Assembly: GCF_000612805.1 (NCBI RefSeq)
Contig: NZ_HG964403.1
Span: 186,001-250,000 of the forward strand
From: Bacillus ndiopicus
Lineage (GTDB): Bacteria; Bacillota; Bacilli; Bacillales_A; Planococcaceae
Reading direction: 5' to 3'
Length of the DNA stretch: 64,000 nucleotides
Below the pieces are notes generated by a model that saw only the letters and a program-made list of their open reading frames with translations, did no database searches and was not told the origin of the DNA. Position 1 is the stretch's first letter. The number at the start of each line of letters is the position of its first letter. Shown here in pieces: positions 16,515 through 25,288 of the stretch. The position numbers and the translations under genes are program-made.

Positions 16515-17430
16515 GTATGCCACCTCCATTAATTAACTTTAAGAAGTATTCCTCTAAGGAACTTTGTTTTTTACTAATTGCTTCAATTGCGATATCATGA
16601 ATGACGAGCATCTTTGAGATTTCAGCCTGTGTCATTGAAGCATCGTAAATTCTTATTTTATTTGCATCAATCAGTTTAAAATTTGAAATTTGTAATTTGT
16701 CTTGCAAAATAAAGGCAGCCTTTGAGCCATTATCTACTACAACCTCAATATATTCAGTGTTGTTATCACGAACTTGATCCATTGCTACCTCTTCAATAAG
16801 TTTACCGTTATTAATTACACCTATTGTGTCTGCCATCTGTTCAATCTCACCTAAAATATGGCTGGAAATTAAAATGGTAATCCCATAATCCTTACATAAC
16901 ATCTGAAATAAATCTCTTAGCTCTCTTATCCCGATAGGATCAAGACCATTGATAGGCTCATCTAAAATCAATAGCTCAGGCTTTGTTGTAATAGCCCTTG
17001 CTATGCCTAGCCTTTGTTTCATTCCAAGAGAGAACTCCTTTACTGGCTTGTTATCAATATTCTTTAAATTTACAAGATTTAACGCTTGATCAATAGCTTG
17101 TTTATTGTAATATCCCATATATTCGCAATGAATTTGTAAATTTTCTCTCGCTGTAAGCTTTTCATAAAAAATTGGATATTCTATAATAGTTCCCATTCTC
17201 TTTAAAACTTCGTAGGACTCACTTGTTAGACCGCTATCAAATATTTCGATTTCTCCGCTAGTTGGTTTAACTAGGTTTGTAATCATCTTCATAATTGTTG
17301 TTTTACCAGCACCATTTGGACCTAAAAACCCATATATTTCTCCTTTTCTAATATGCATATTTACGCGAGAAACAACTTCTATCCCATTAAAGACTTTTGT
17401 TAAGTCGGTTGTTTTTAATAGATATGTCAC
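16507..17430 (-). CDS. BcrA-like ABC transporter ATP-binding protein
   Basis: The ATPase domain carries GPNGAGKTT (Walker A), SLGMKQRLGIARA (signature) and LLILDEPINGLDP (Walker B). A C-terminal regulatory tail of about 90 residues ends in SLEEYFLKLI, the pattern of BcrA and lantibiotic-immunity ATPases. The start is uncertain: AAAGGAG sits 7 nt before GTG 17430, but directly against ATG 17436; ATGs at 17451 and 17454 lack a site. It is the first gene of an ATPase-permease operon next to a two-component system, a common arrangement for cell-envelope antibiotic sensing. Confidence 0.87.
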   Translation of the reverse strand: MTYLLKTTDLTKVFNGIEVVSRVNMHIRKGEIYGFLGPNGAGKTTIMKMITNLVKPTSGEIEIFDSGLTSESYEVLKRMGTIIEYPIFYEKLTARENLQIHCEYMGYYNKQAIDQALNLVNLKNIDNKPVKEFSLGMKQRLGIARAITTKPELLILDEPINGLDPIGIRELRDLFQMLCKDYGITILISSHILGEIEQMADTIGVINNGKLIEEVAMDQVRDNNTEYIEVVVDNGSKAAFILQDKLQISNFKLIDANKIRIYDASMTQAEISKMLVIHDIAIEAISKKQSSLEEYFLKLINGGGIHA

Positions 17431-17464
17431 TTCCATTCTCCTTTCGTTCATCAACTCTATTTAT

Positions 17465-17518
17465 AGTATAAAAAGAAGAAATCTCATTTTTCTTACTCAA
17501 ATCTTACAAAATTCTTAA
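17465..17518 (-). promoter_or_regulatory. Promoter with triple TAAG operator, ABC operon
   Basis: On the minus strand TAAG starts three times at exact 11-bp steps (plus-strand CTTA at 17514, 17503 and 17492), then a -10 box TATACT (17465-17470). The 22-bp gap from last repeat to -10 equals that at the acyltransferase promoter. Eleven-bp direct repeats are the usual footprint of OmpR-family regulators. Confidence 0.75.
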
Positions 17519-17617
17519 GTTCCTTAAATCGCATTCTCGCTAGAAATCCATATCAATCTAATTTTAAGAACCAAATAAGTGGCTGTCTAGAAGGGCGAAA
17601 TCACCTTTGACAAAACA

Positions 17618-17663
17618 GCAAAAAGTTGTCTGAAAGCAGGGGGGAGTCTGCTTTTCGGACAAC
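17618..17663 (-). terminator. Terminator of the two-component operon
   Basis: Arms CTGCTTTTCGGACAAC and GTTGTCTGAAAGCAG (one bulge, one G-T pair) with an 8-nt loop. On the minus strand TTTTTGCTGTTTT follows. It separates the kinase gene from the ABC operon, so the latter relies on its own promoter. Confidence 0.8.
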
Positions 17664-17666
17664 TCT

Positions 17667-18602
17667 TTAATAGCTCACTCTTTGTAATGAAAAAGTAAAG
17701 ATAGTTTGTTCATTTGGCTTGCTTGAAAGATGAATTTCTCCGCCTAATCTCTCTACTAATCTTTTTGTAATTGTCAGTCCTAGGCCACTTCCTTGGTAAT
17801 TTTTATTCCTTGAATCATCGAGTGTGTACATCCTCTCGAATACACAATCAATATGGAGTTCATCAATACCTTTTCCTCGGTCCCAAACTTCTACATAAAC
17901 GTTTTGTTCGTCAGCCCTTACATTAATCCCAATGATATTTCCATCAGCCCCATAAGAAATTGCATTCGAAATCAAGTTATTCAAAATTCGATTAAGTGCT
18001 TCTGTATTTCCTGACGCATAGATAGGTGCTTCAGGTATGTTGATACTAACTTCTATTCCTTTCATCGTTAAAATTTCATAAAAAGACAAAATGACGCTTC
18101 GGCATGTCTCATTTATATTGATTCGAGTGATTGGAAGCTCTTTATCTCCAGACTCTAGCTTAGCTAAATCGAAAAACTCTTGCATCATTTCCAACACTTC
18201 TAGCATTTTAGAGTGTACTTTCGTTAATAGATATTTCCGATCTTGCTCATCTAATTCTTCATCTACATTTAAAATTTCCAAATATCCTACAACTACAGTG
18301 AGTGGCGTTTTCAAATCGTGAGATATATTGGAAAGCATTCTTCTCATCGAGTGCTCCATTCTCGTATGCTTGCCAATAATTTGTTGGTTATAGCTTAGCA
18401 AATCGTTAATGGCAATCAATAATGATTGTAATTCTTTATTGTCTGTTACAACTAAAAGTTTTTCACTAGTTTCATCGTTGATAATAGTATGTAGTTTTTC
18501 ATGTATATAAATTAAATCAAGGCTATCAATTTCTTTTTTCTTATATTGGAGATAAATAATGATAAGTAGTCCTACAATGATTATACATAATAATAGAATC
18601 AT
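17667..18602 (-). CDS. Sensor histidine kinase of the ABC-linked two-component system
   Basis: A 311-residue kinase with one N-terminal membrane helix (about 1-19) and no extracellular sensor domain. The HisKA box is SNISHDLKTPLTVVVGYLE with His95. The HATPase domain has NRILNNLISNA, DRGKGID and GSGLGLTI. A kinase with so little outside the membrane usually senses through a partner, often the ABC transporter it controls (as BceS does). It begins 1 bp after the regulator stop codon. Confidence 0.9.
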   Translation of the reverse strand: MILLLCIIIVGLLIIIYLQYKKKEIDSLDLIYIHEKLHTIINDETSEKLLVVTDNKELQSLLIAINDLLSYNQQIIGKHTRMEHSMRRMLSNISHDLKTPLTVVVGYLEILNVDEELDEQDRKYLLTKVHSKMLEVLEMMQEFFDLAKLESGDKELPITRININETCRSVILSFYEILTMKGIEVSINIPEAPIYASGNTEALNRILNNLISNAISYGADGNIIGINVRADEQNVYVEVWDRGKGIDELHIDCVFERMYTLDDSRNKNYQGSGLGLTITKRLVERLGGEIHLSSKPNEQTIFTFSLQRVSY

Positions 18603-18603
18603 G

Positions 18604-19299
18604 TTATTCTGCCTCTAGCCTGTATCCTATTCCCCATAAAGTTTTTATATATTGAGGATTAGAAGGATCATGTTCGATTTTTTCTCGTAGTCTTCTCATA
18701 TGAACATTAATAATATTCTCATCTCCATAATAAGCATCATTCCAAACAAGATTATATATTTGTTCTTTTGTGAACACTCGATTGCGATTGGTCACAAACA
18801 ATTTTAAAATCTCGAATTCCTTCGATGTGAGCTTTATCGGTTCATTTTCTTTTATAGCAGAGTAATTGGCGATATCAACAATCAAATCACCTACGACAAT
18901 TATTTGTTCTTCATTCTTTTCTTGGCTAGAGTACTTGGTCGCCCGTCTTATGGCTGCCTTCACTCTCGCTGAAAGCTCTATTAGCGAAAAAGGTTTGCAA
19001 ATATAGTCATCAGCCCCTAATCCAAGCCCTAATGCCTTATCCACATCACTATCTTTGGCAGACATCATCAAGATAGGCATTGAACTTTTTGCCCGAATTA
19101 TATTCATCGCTTCAAAGCCATCAAGCTTAGGCATCATAATATCTAAAATAACTAAATCAAACTTTTCCTGAAGGAACTTGGAAACCGCTTCTTCTCCATT
19201 CGAAACAGCTGTAACGGAAAAACCGTCCTTTCTCAAATAGTCTTCTACCATTTTGTTTATTGATTCATCATCTTCAGCTAATAATATATGAAAGCTCAT
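18604..19299 (-). CDS. OmpR/PhoB-family response regulator
   Basis: The receiver domain has the acidic pair EDD near residues 9-11, the phospho-acceptor Asp53 in LVILDIMMPKLDG, and Lys in ICKPFS. The C-terminal winged helix (about 130-230) has RVFTKEQIYNLVW and INVHMRRLREKIE. ATG 19299 follows a GGGGG run; the longer frame would begin at TTG 19311. This class binds direct repeats with about one helical turn spacing, matching the TAAG triplets before the two neighbouring operons. Its own promoter region lacks those repeats. Confidence 0.92.
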   Translation of the reverse strand: MSFHILLAEDDESINKMVEDYLRKDGFSVTAVSNGEEAVSKFLQEKFDLVILDIMMPKLDGFEAMNIIRAKSSMPILMMSAKDSDVDKALGLGLGADDYICKPFSLIELSARVKAAIRRATKYSSQEKNEEQIIVVGDLIVDIANYSAIKENEPIKLTSKEFEILKLFVTNRNRVFTKEQIYNLVWNDAYYGDENIINVHMRRLREKIEHDPSNPQYIKTLWGIGYRLEAE

Positions 19300-19326
19300 T
19301 TTTTCCCCCAAATTTTTAATATATTT

Positions 19327-19355
19327 ATTGTAATTGGCTGAAACAGCGAAAGCAA
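19327..19355 (-). promoter_or_regulatory. Sigma-A-like promoter of the two-component operon
   Basis: On the minus strand TTGCTT, 17 bp, TACAAT lies 28 bp before the regulator start. The TAAG repeats seen at the two target promoters are absent, suggesting constitutive expression. Confidence 0.5.
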
Positions 19356-19510
19356 ATAGCTTTGGTTTTTATCAATTTAGTTCTGTCACTGTAATAGATA
19401 GAGTCACAAAATATTTCGGGAAGTTTGAAGAGGGAATAAAATATGAAAGGCAGCCCTATTATTAATAATGCCAAGGCGTAATTGATTGCCACATAATTGT
19501 TCAACTTCTT

Positions 19511-20416
19511 TTAGACTCCCACTAAATACAACACAATTGGCAGAGAAATAACACTTATTGCTGTTGTAACGAGTGTTGTAAACGATACGAGGTCAGGCTC
19601 GGTATCATATTTTAAAGCAAGCATTGTTGTGTTTGCAGCAGAAGGCATAGCTGCTTGAATGATAAAAACGGTTTTTGCTAAATCGCTTAAAGGTAAAAAG
19701 GATAAGATAAGTGCTGCTATTAATGGTGAGGCAATCATGCGAATCATACTTGCACCTACAACAAAACGGTAGGTCACCTTTTTTCGTGAAATAACAGCAA
19801 GCTGCATACCTAAAACAAGCATAATAATAGGAATCGTCGCATTTGCTACAAGATTAAGAGCATCTTGAAAAGGGGGAGATAGCTTAAAACCTACCCAATG
19901 ACATAACATTCCAAGTATTGCTGCATAAAGTACAGGCATACGTACAACACTTCGCAATGCTTGCTTATGCCCACCACCTTCTTGACCTCCAAGTGCAGCA
20001 AAGAAAATACCAAGAGTGTTCATTAACAAAGAGTGTAGCACCATGATAATAACAGCATAATCAAAGCCCGCAGGACCAAGTGCAAACAACACAACCGGTG
20101 CCCCGTAGTTGCCACTATTCATAAAAACACTACTTAAGATAAGAGCAGAGCTTTCAGATTGATTAGCTTGCGTTATTTTTGCAACGATGTATGTAATCAC
20201 TAATAATGACAAGCTTAATGCCAGCGCGGCTAGCATCATATACATATAATCTAGTGTTATATCGTTTGTATAAAATGTTCGAAACGCTAGACAGGGCGAT
20301 AATATATAGAGCGACATAGCAGAAATCGATTTAATATCGAATCCAATAAGCTTTTGAGCGATAAAGCCAACTAAAAAAATAACGAGTGCAGGCAAAATAA
20401 TAAAAAATAAAGTCAT
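19511..20416 (-). CDS. AEC-family transporter
   Basis: About 300 residues and nine to ten helices, with the auxin-efflux-carrier (AEC) family pattern FMNSGNYGAPVVLFALG and the repeated half near the C-terminus (QAAMPSAANTTMLALKY). Bacterial members move organic acids such as malate; the substrate here is unknown. ATG 20416 follows AAGGGGAAG; the frame extends upstream to 20530 but that stretch lies in the divergent promoter region. Confidence 0.85.
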   Translation of the reverse strand: MTLFFIILPALVIFLVGFIAQKLIGFDIKSISAMSLYILSPCLAFRTFYTNDITLDYMYMMLAALALSLSLLVITYIVAKITQANQSESSALILSSVFMNSGNYGAPVVLFALGPAGFDYAVIIMVLHSLLMNTLGIFFAALGGQEGGGHKQALRSVVRMPVLYAAILGMLCHWVGFKLSPPFQDALNLVANATIPIIMLVLGMQLAVISRKKVTYRFVVGASMIRMIASPLIAALILSFLPLSDLAKTVFIIQAAMPSAANTTMLALKYDTEPDLVSFTTLVTTAISVISLPIVLYLVGV

Positions 20417-20492
20417 TGCTTCTTCCCCTTCGATTACCGAAATAATTATGCTTTCATTATTGCATTTTTCTAAAAGAAGTAAAGATAAACAA

Positions 20493-20552
20493 TTGACAAA
20501 TATTTTTTTGTCTATTATGGTTATATACATAAGTGTATAACCGTATAACTAT
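20493..20552 (+). promoter_or_regulatory. Promoter and palindromic operator of the GntR/ABC operon
   Basis: TTGACA (20493-20498), 17 bp, TATGGT (20516-20521). Overlapping and following it is an imperfect palindrome, GTTATA...TATAAC (arms about 20520-20526 and 20536-20542), then a second GTATAAC. The position over the start of transcription suits self-repression by the YtrA-like product. Confidence 0.6.
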
Positions 20553-20565
20553 AAAAGGTGGTGAA

Positions 20566-20937
20566 GTGCTTGTGTTTGATAAAGATAAACCTATTTACCA
20601 ACAAATTCGAGAAAAAATCGAGGACCAAATCGTTAACTGTCAGCTACTAGAAGAAGAGCAAGCTCCATCGACAAATCAGCTTGTTAGTTTTTACAAAATT
20701 AATCATGCAACAGTTTCAAAGGGAATTAATCAATTGGTAGAAGAAGACATTCTTTATAAAAAGAGAGGAATCGGTATGTTTGTGGCAACAGGAGCAAGAG
20801 AAAAGCTTTTGAAAAAAAGAAAAGAAGCGTTTGTTGATCAGTTCGTAGTGAGCCTTATTCAAGAGGCAAATAAACTTGAAATAAGCGAGCAGGAAATTAT
20901 TGAATTAATTAAACAGGTTAAGGAGCGTGAAAGCTAA
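20566..20937 (+). CDS. GntR-family (YtrA subfamily) transcriptional regulator
   Basis: A short (about 123 residues) GntR-type regulator: a winged helix at about 5-75 (PIYQQIREKIEDQI, SKGINQLVEEDILYKKRGIGMFV) with only a small helical C-terminal extension. That is the YtrA subfamily layout, which usually controls adjacent ABC transporter genes. GTG 20566 is chosen after AAAGGTGG; GTG 20572 is also possible. The stop overlaps the next start (TAATG). Confidence 0.85.
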   Translation: MLVFDKDKPIYQQIREKIEDQIVNCQLLEEEQAPSTNQLVSFYKINHATVSKGINQLVEEDILYKKRGIGMFVATGAREKLLKKRKEAFVDQFVVSLIQEANKLEISEQEIIELIKQVKERES

Positions 20938-21809
20938 TGGCAAACATGGAAGCAAAAAATTTAAGTTTGAATTATGGCCAGCATTTGGCGTTACAAAATA
21001 TTTCATTTGAGCTAGAGGGGAATAAAATATATGGCCTATTAGGGAGAAATGGGGCAGGAAAGACGTCACTATTATCCATTATTGCTTCTTTCCAAAAACA
21101 ATCAGATGGTACATTAACAATTTTAGGGCAAGCACCGTTTGAAAATGCTGAAATCATGCAGCAAGTAGTTTTTGCCTACAATAAAAATTATAAAGAAGAA
21201 TCTGAAAAAGTAATAAATCTGTTAAAAGGCATAGCGAAATATCGCCCAAATTTTGATATGGAATATGCGGAACATTTAATTGCTCGCTTTAAAATTCCAC
21301 ATGATAAAAAGATGAAGCAACTATCGAAAGGTATGCAAGCAGCATTTGACGCCATTATTGGTCTAGCAAGTAACGCACCTATTACGATTTTTGATGAAAT
21401 ATATGCTGGCATGGACGCACCGACTCGAACGAGCTTTTATGAGGAATTGCTAAAGTCGCAAGAGCAATTTCCACGAATGATTATTATGTCTACACACTTA
21501 GTTTCAGAAATGGAATATTTATTTGATGAAGTTTTAATTTTGCATACAGGTAAAATGCTTTTACATGAGGAGTACGATACGCTTGTTTCAAAAGGTGTGA
21601 CAGTTACAGGAAGAGCTGAAGATGTAGATGCATTTGTACAATCAATGCGCCAGCTTAGCACGCAGCAATTAGGCAGTACTAAGGCAGTTAGAGTGTATGG
21701 TGATATTTCAGAGCAGCAATATAAAGACGCGGCAATGCGCGGGTTAGAAATAGGTCCGATCACGCTACAAGATTTGTTTATTTATCTAACGGAAGAAGGG
21801 AATGATTAA
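20937..21809 (+). CDS. ABC transporter ATP-binding protein (YtrB/EcsA-like)
   Basis: A 290-residue ATPase with GRNGAGKTS (Walker A), a degenerate signature QLSKGMQAAFDAIIG and a Walker B ITIFDEIYAGMD. The signature lacks the usual LSGGQ and Q/R contacts, as is common in YtrB-like ATPases. The C-terminal 80 residues form a regulatory tail. It is tightly packed between the GntR regulator and the permease. Transport direction and substrate are unknown; ytr-type operons answer cell-wall antibiotics. Confidence 0.85.
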   Translation: MANMEAKNLSLNYGQHLALQNISFELEGNKIYGLLGRNGAGKTSLLSIIASFQKQSDGTLTILGQAPFENAEIMQQVVFAYNKNYKEESEKVINLLKGIAKYRPNFDMEYAEHLIARFKIPHDKKMKQLSKGMQAAFDAIIGLASNAPITIFDEIYAGMDAPTRTSFYEELLKSQEQFPRMIIMSTHLVSEMEYLFDEVLILHTGKMLLHEEYDTLVSKGVTVTGRAEDVDAFVQSMRQLSTQQLGSTKAVRVYGDISEQQYKDAAMRGLEIGPITLQDLFIYLTEEGND

Positions 21810-22629
21810 TATGCAAAAATCAATCTCAATGAGAGTTGCAAAAGATATGTTTTCAACACAAATGATTTGGGCGTCAGGCTATCTATTTGTCATGCTAATC
21901 ATTTTTTTAGTAAAAACTGTGGGCTCCTTTATAAACGATATTGAAGCGAATAATTTTATTATGAAAATTATTAAATCTATCGCAAATGATAGAGAAGCTG
22001 ATAGCTTTTCAACACTCATATTTTACTCATCTAATATTTTTATGTTCGTTATTGGGATTATAGCTGCCTATGGCTTTTTGCAATATTTTGTGAGCAATGG
22101 TGTGACACGCAAGCATTATTTTGTTGGCGCAGCGCTTGGTTCTTTCGGTGTCGCTATAGCAATACCAATCATTATCAAACTTGTACTATTAGTTGAGGCA
22201 ATTTTATTAAAAATACTGCCAGTACAATTTGCAGATAGCGTAAAAATAGTGCAGCCTGACAATGAAATTGTAGGGCAAATAATCCAAAATATTCTGTTCT
22301 CTTCGTATATTGATTTAAACAGTAGCTGGCTAGTTGGCATTGTACTATTTTCTATTAATGCTTTTTGTTACTATGTAGCAGGCTGGTTAATTGGTATTAG
22401 TTTCTATCACTTCGGAAGTGTAATAGGGCTAGTTTCAATTCCAGTAGTGATTGCATTATTATTGATACATGCTGAAATAATGAATATCGCATTCGATATA
22501 CAAACAATGAATCTATTGGTGATTCATGCAATGCCGATTCCAATTGCCTATCTATTAGCAATCTCTATTATCGCGATTATGCTTATTTTGATACGTCTGT
22601 TTACAAAAAAAGTAGTGATTAAGCTGTGA
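21802..22629 (+). CDS. ABC transporter permease of the ytr-like operon
   Basis: A 275-residue membrane protein with six helices and an extracellular stretch (about 110-165). The FVSNGVTRKHYFVGAALG segment (about residues 93-110) is the coupling helix seen in YtrC/D-type permeases. It overlaps the ATPase gene by 8 bp. Assignment rests mainly on topology and gene context. Confidence 0.75.
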   Translation: MINMQKSISMRVAKDMFSTQMIWASGYLFVMLIIFLVKTVGSFINDIEANNFIMKIIKSIANDREADSFSTLIFYSSNIFMFVIGIIAAYGFLQYFVSNGVTRKHYFVGAALGSFGVAIAIPIIIKLVLLVEAILLKILPVQFADSVKIVQPDNEIVGQIIQNILFSSYIDLNSSWLVGIVLFSINAFCYYVAGWLIGISFYHFGSVIGLVSIPVVIALLLIHAEIMNIAFDIQTMNLLVIHAMPIPIAYLLAISIIAIMLILIRLFTKKVVIKL

Positions 22630-22655
22630 GATTTAACTTGAAAGGGGCTATTCAA

Positions 22656-23513
22656 TTGGATTTTCTGAAATTTAGTATAGGGCGTTTAGTTTTGTATTTT
22701 GTCCTTGTTTCACTATTTCTTTTTGTATCAGCTAGTGTTGGGCAATACTTGATAGAAATGCAAAGTTTAAGTCGACAACTGGGTATGTTCTTACAGGGAA
22801 TAATTTTTACAGCATTAACGATTATTGTACTTTATCTGCTGAAAAGAAAAAATCCAGATGTATTAGCTCGAATTGGTTTGAAGGGTATGAATTCCTTCCC
22901 TAAATTGCTGGTTGGGATAGCCTTACCTTTTATTTTACTCATATCTGGCATTTTAACTGCTTATTTGTTGGGTGGTATTGAAAATGTTAGTTTGAATTTG
23001 ACAACAACGGTTGTGCTAGCAATTTTAATCAATAGTGTAACTGCATTTCTGTATGAAGCATTTCCAGAAGAAGTCTTTATCCGGGGGCTAATATTTGAAG
23101 AGCTACATAAGAAATACAGGTTTATCATCTCATTAATATTGCAGCCACTCATCTTTATAGCTGTACCAACCGCAGTATTGTTATTACAGACCGTATTCTT
23201 TGGCAATCCATTTACTCTAACAATAGCCCAGGTTTTATTGTTCTTCTTTTTTGGAATCGCTTTACAGTTATATAGAGAATACACAGGTACATTATGGATG
23301 AATATTATTTTCCATGTTATTTACCTTGAGGTGGCTAGATATATTTCGGTGGGGGGCATGTATGCTTCGGATGTTGCTCTTTTAGTATTTGATGAGACAT
23401 TTGAAGGGTTTATGTTACTATACTTATCCTTTATGTTTATAGTAATATTAAGTGTAGTAGTGTTATCAGTTTTAGTATTTATTGATAAAAGAGGAGGGAA
23501 ACACAATGTTTAA
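22656..23513 (+). CDS. CPBP-family intramembrane protease-like protein
   Basis: About 285 residues with eight hydrophobic helices and the CPBP (Abi/CAAX protease) motif EAFPEEVFIRGLIFEEL; the EExxxR core is intact. Later a FHVIYLEVAR helix provides the expected His. TTG 22656 is chosen because AAAGGGG lies 8 nt before it; GTG 22626 overlaps the permease stop but has no good site. CPBP proteins in Gram-positives act in prenyl-protein processing, bacteriocin maturation or immunity; which applies here is unknown. Confidence 0.75.
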   Translation: MDFLKFSIGRLVLYFVLVSLFLFVSASVGQYLIEMQSLSRQLGMFLQGIIFTALTIIVLYLLKRKNPDVLARIGLKGMNSFPKLLVGIALPFILLISGILTAYLLGGIENVSLNLTTTVVLAILINSVTAFLYEAFPEEVFIRGLIFEELHKKYRFIISLILQPLIFIAVPTAVLLLQTVFFGNPFTLTIAQVLLFFFFGIALQLYREYTGTLWMNIIFHVIYLEVARYISVGGMYASDVALLVFDETFEGFMLLYLSFMFIVILSVVVLSVLVFIDKRGGKHNV

Positions 23514-24120
23514 AAAACTAGCAGCAGATGCATTAGGACTATCGGATATTGGGATAGTTGTGCCAAAAGAGGATTTTGATAAAACAGATTCAGATGATTT
23601 TATTTTTAATGAAATTGATGAGAAAATTTACTTTTTAATTAAAACAAAGGCGGATGAATATTGCTTTACTAATTATGCGTTAATTCATGTAGATGGGGCT
23701 AATGCAATTAGCAAGAAGCGCATGTTGCGCCGTTATGATTATGAGCATGCAACGGTTGAAAGCGTTTTATTAGAAACAGCAGGTACAATTGATCTTGATG
23801 TAGAAATAAAGTTTACTATTGCGGATATCCCAATGTCGATTGATATTCATAAAAAATTCCTTACTGAAATTAAAGACTTATATAAAGCATTGCACGCAAT
23901 TTCTTTAGAGCAGAAATCAAATACTTACAAATACGATGCTGCTAAGCAAAGTTTGACGCTAGCTGCCAACGCATTAGGTCGTGTTGGAAATAATGAGGTA
24001 ACGCCTGCTAGCTCCTTTGAGGGCATCACAAAATTCTCACATGACTGGCTATTACAGCAGAAGGCACAGTATGTAAAAAAAGACTACAGTGACGTATTCG
24101 AACGCTATATTCATAACTAA
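23506..24120 (+). CDS. YvbH-like PH-domain protein
   Basis: About 204 residues. The N-terminal 125 form a bacterial PH-like fold (KIYFLIKTKADEYCFTNYALIHVDG, ISKKRMLRRYDYE). The remainder is an alpha-helical extension as in B. subtilis YvbH. It has no signal or membrane segment. ATG 23506 follows GAGGAGGG; it overlaps the CPBP gene by 8 bp and so is the last gene of the GntR/ABC operon. Function unknown; bacterial PH proteins often act at the membrane surface. Confidence 0.8.
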   Translation: MFKKLAADALGLSDIGIVVPKEDFDKTDSDDFIFNEIDEKIYFLIKTKADEYCFTNYALIHVDGANAISKKRMLRRYDYEHATVESVLLETAGTIDLDVEIKFTIADIPMSIDIHKKFLTEIKDLYKALHAISLEQKSNTYKYDAAKQSLTLAANALGRVGNNEVTPASSFEGITKFSHDWLLQQKAQYVKKDYSDVFERYIHN

Positions 24121-24137
24121 GTTGGGGAGATTATTTT

Positions 24138-25076
24138 ATGACAAAGACAACATTTGCATTAATTGGTACTGGTATAGTAGGAGAGCGCATTATTAATCAA
24201 ATATTAGCGCATCCAAACTGCGAAATTACAGCAATTTTCGATGGCAATCAAACGCGTTTACAAGAAATTGCTGAGAAATATTCTATCCCTGCAGTTGCAA
24301 CATTAGAGGATTTATTAGCAACACGTCCTGATTGGGTATATATTGGTACCCCACCAGTTAGCCATGCACCACTTGCAAAGGAAATTGCAGCACATGGTTT
24401 AAACATTCTTTCTGAAAAGCCATTGGCGCATGACGCATTGGATGGTTTAGAAATGGTTCAAGTTGCGGCCGGTGCGGGCGTACATACAGCGATGCATTTC
24501 CCATTAATGTATAGCCCAGCGGTGCATCAATTCAAGCAAACATTAGCTAATAAGGAATTAGGAGAAATTGTGCGTGTTGAGCTTCACACATATTTCCCAG
24601 AGTGGCCAAGAAAATGGCAGCAAAATCCATGGATTGCATCGCGTGAACAAGGGGGCTTTATCCGTGAGGTATTCCCACACTACTTACAATTAATGCATCA
24701 TTTCTTTGGAGATATTACAATCTTATCACACGAAACAACGTATCCAGAGGATGTAGCTTTATGTGAGACAGGTGTGTCAGCCTTAGCAAAAACAGAAGGC
24801 GGTCTACCTGTTGTATTAAACGGTTTGTCAGGTATCGGGCAAGAGGAGCGCTTGGAATTTAAAGTTTTCGGTACAGAAAAAGTAATGACATTGCGCAACT
24901 GGTCTGAGCTATGGCTAAGTGCTGCATACGAAGAAGCACAGCAAATCACGCCGAATGTAAAGCCAGCATCATTATTAGATGCATGCCAAGCGCATTTACA
25001 AGGCGAAGATGCACTAATTGTTTCATTTGAAGAGGGCTTAAAAGTACAAAGATGGGTTGATGAGTTGTTGAAATAA
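24138..25076 (+). CDS. Gfo/Idh/MocA-family oxidoreductase
   Basis: A 312-residue NAD(P)-dependent dehydrogenase. The Rossmann motif IGTGIVGERI is at residues 8-17. The family hallmark SEKPLAHD sits near 93-100, and the substrate-domain helix begins at TAMHFPLMYSPAVHQF. The sugar or inositol-like substrate is unknown. It follows the PH-domain gene by 17 bp with GGGGAG before ATG, so it may be co-transcribed, and ends at a strong terminator. Confidence 0.9.
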   Translation: MTKTTFALIGTGIVGERIINQILAHPNCEITAIFDGNQTRLQEIAEKYSIPAVATLEDLLATRPDWVYIGTPPVSHAPLAKEIAAHGLNILSEKPLAHDALDGLEMVQVAAGAGVHTAMHFPLMYSPAVHQFKQTLANKELGEIVRVELHTYFPEWPRKWQQNPWIASREQGGFIREVFPHYLQLMHHFFGDITILSHETTYPEDVALCETGVSALAKTEGGLPVVLNGLSGIGQEERLEFKVFGTEKVMTLRNWSELWLSAAYEEAQQITPNVKPASLLDACQAHLQGEDALIVSFEEGLKVQRWVDELLK

Positions 25077-25083
25077 CTAGTAA

Positions 25084-25113
25084 AACTACCTTGCTGGTGG
25101 CAAGGTAGTTTTT
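25084..25113 (+). terminator. Terminator of the GntR-to-oxidoreductase transcript
   Basis: Perfect stem AACTACCTTGC / GCAAGGTAGTT, 5-nt loop, TTTTT. The 175 bases after it are AT-rich and show nothing I can support except the ribosome binding site of the next gene. Confidence 0.9.
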
Positions 25114-25288
25114 GTATGCTTGAAAATTAATATTTGGTTATTTAAATAAGAGTGATATAGTAAAGATTCTCAAATAGTCAGGCAGCCAAATATGAATTTT
25201 AATACTTAAAAATATAAGTAAATATAATTTTTCAGCATTTGTCAAAATATTAAAAGGCACGTATGATACATAAAAAAGGAGGAATAGA

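Noticed and set aside
19312..19510. Search for the TAAG triple repeat before the response regulator gene
   Set aside because: Not found; only a sigma-A-like promoter is visible, so autoregulation through this motif is not supported.
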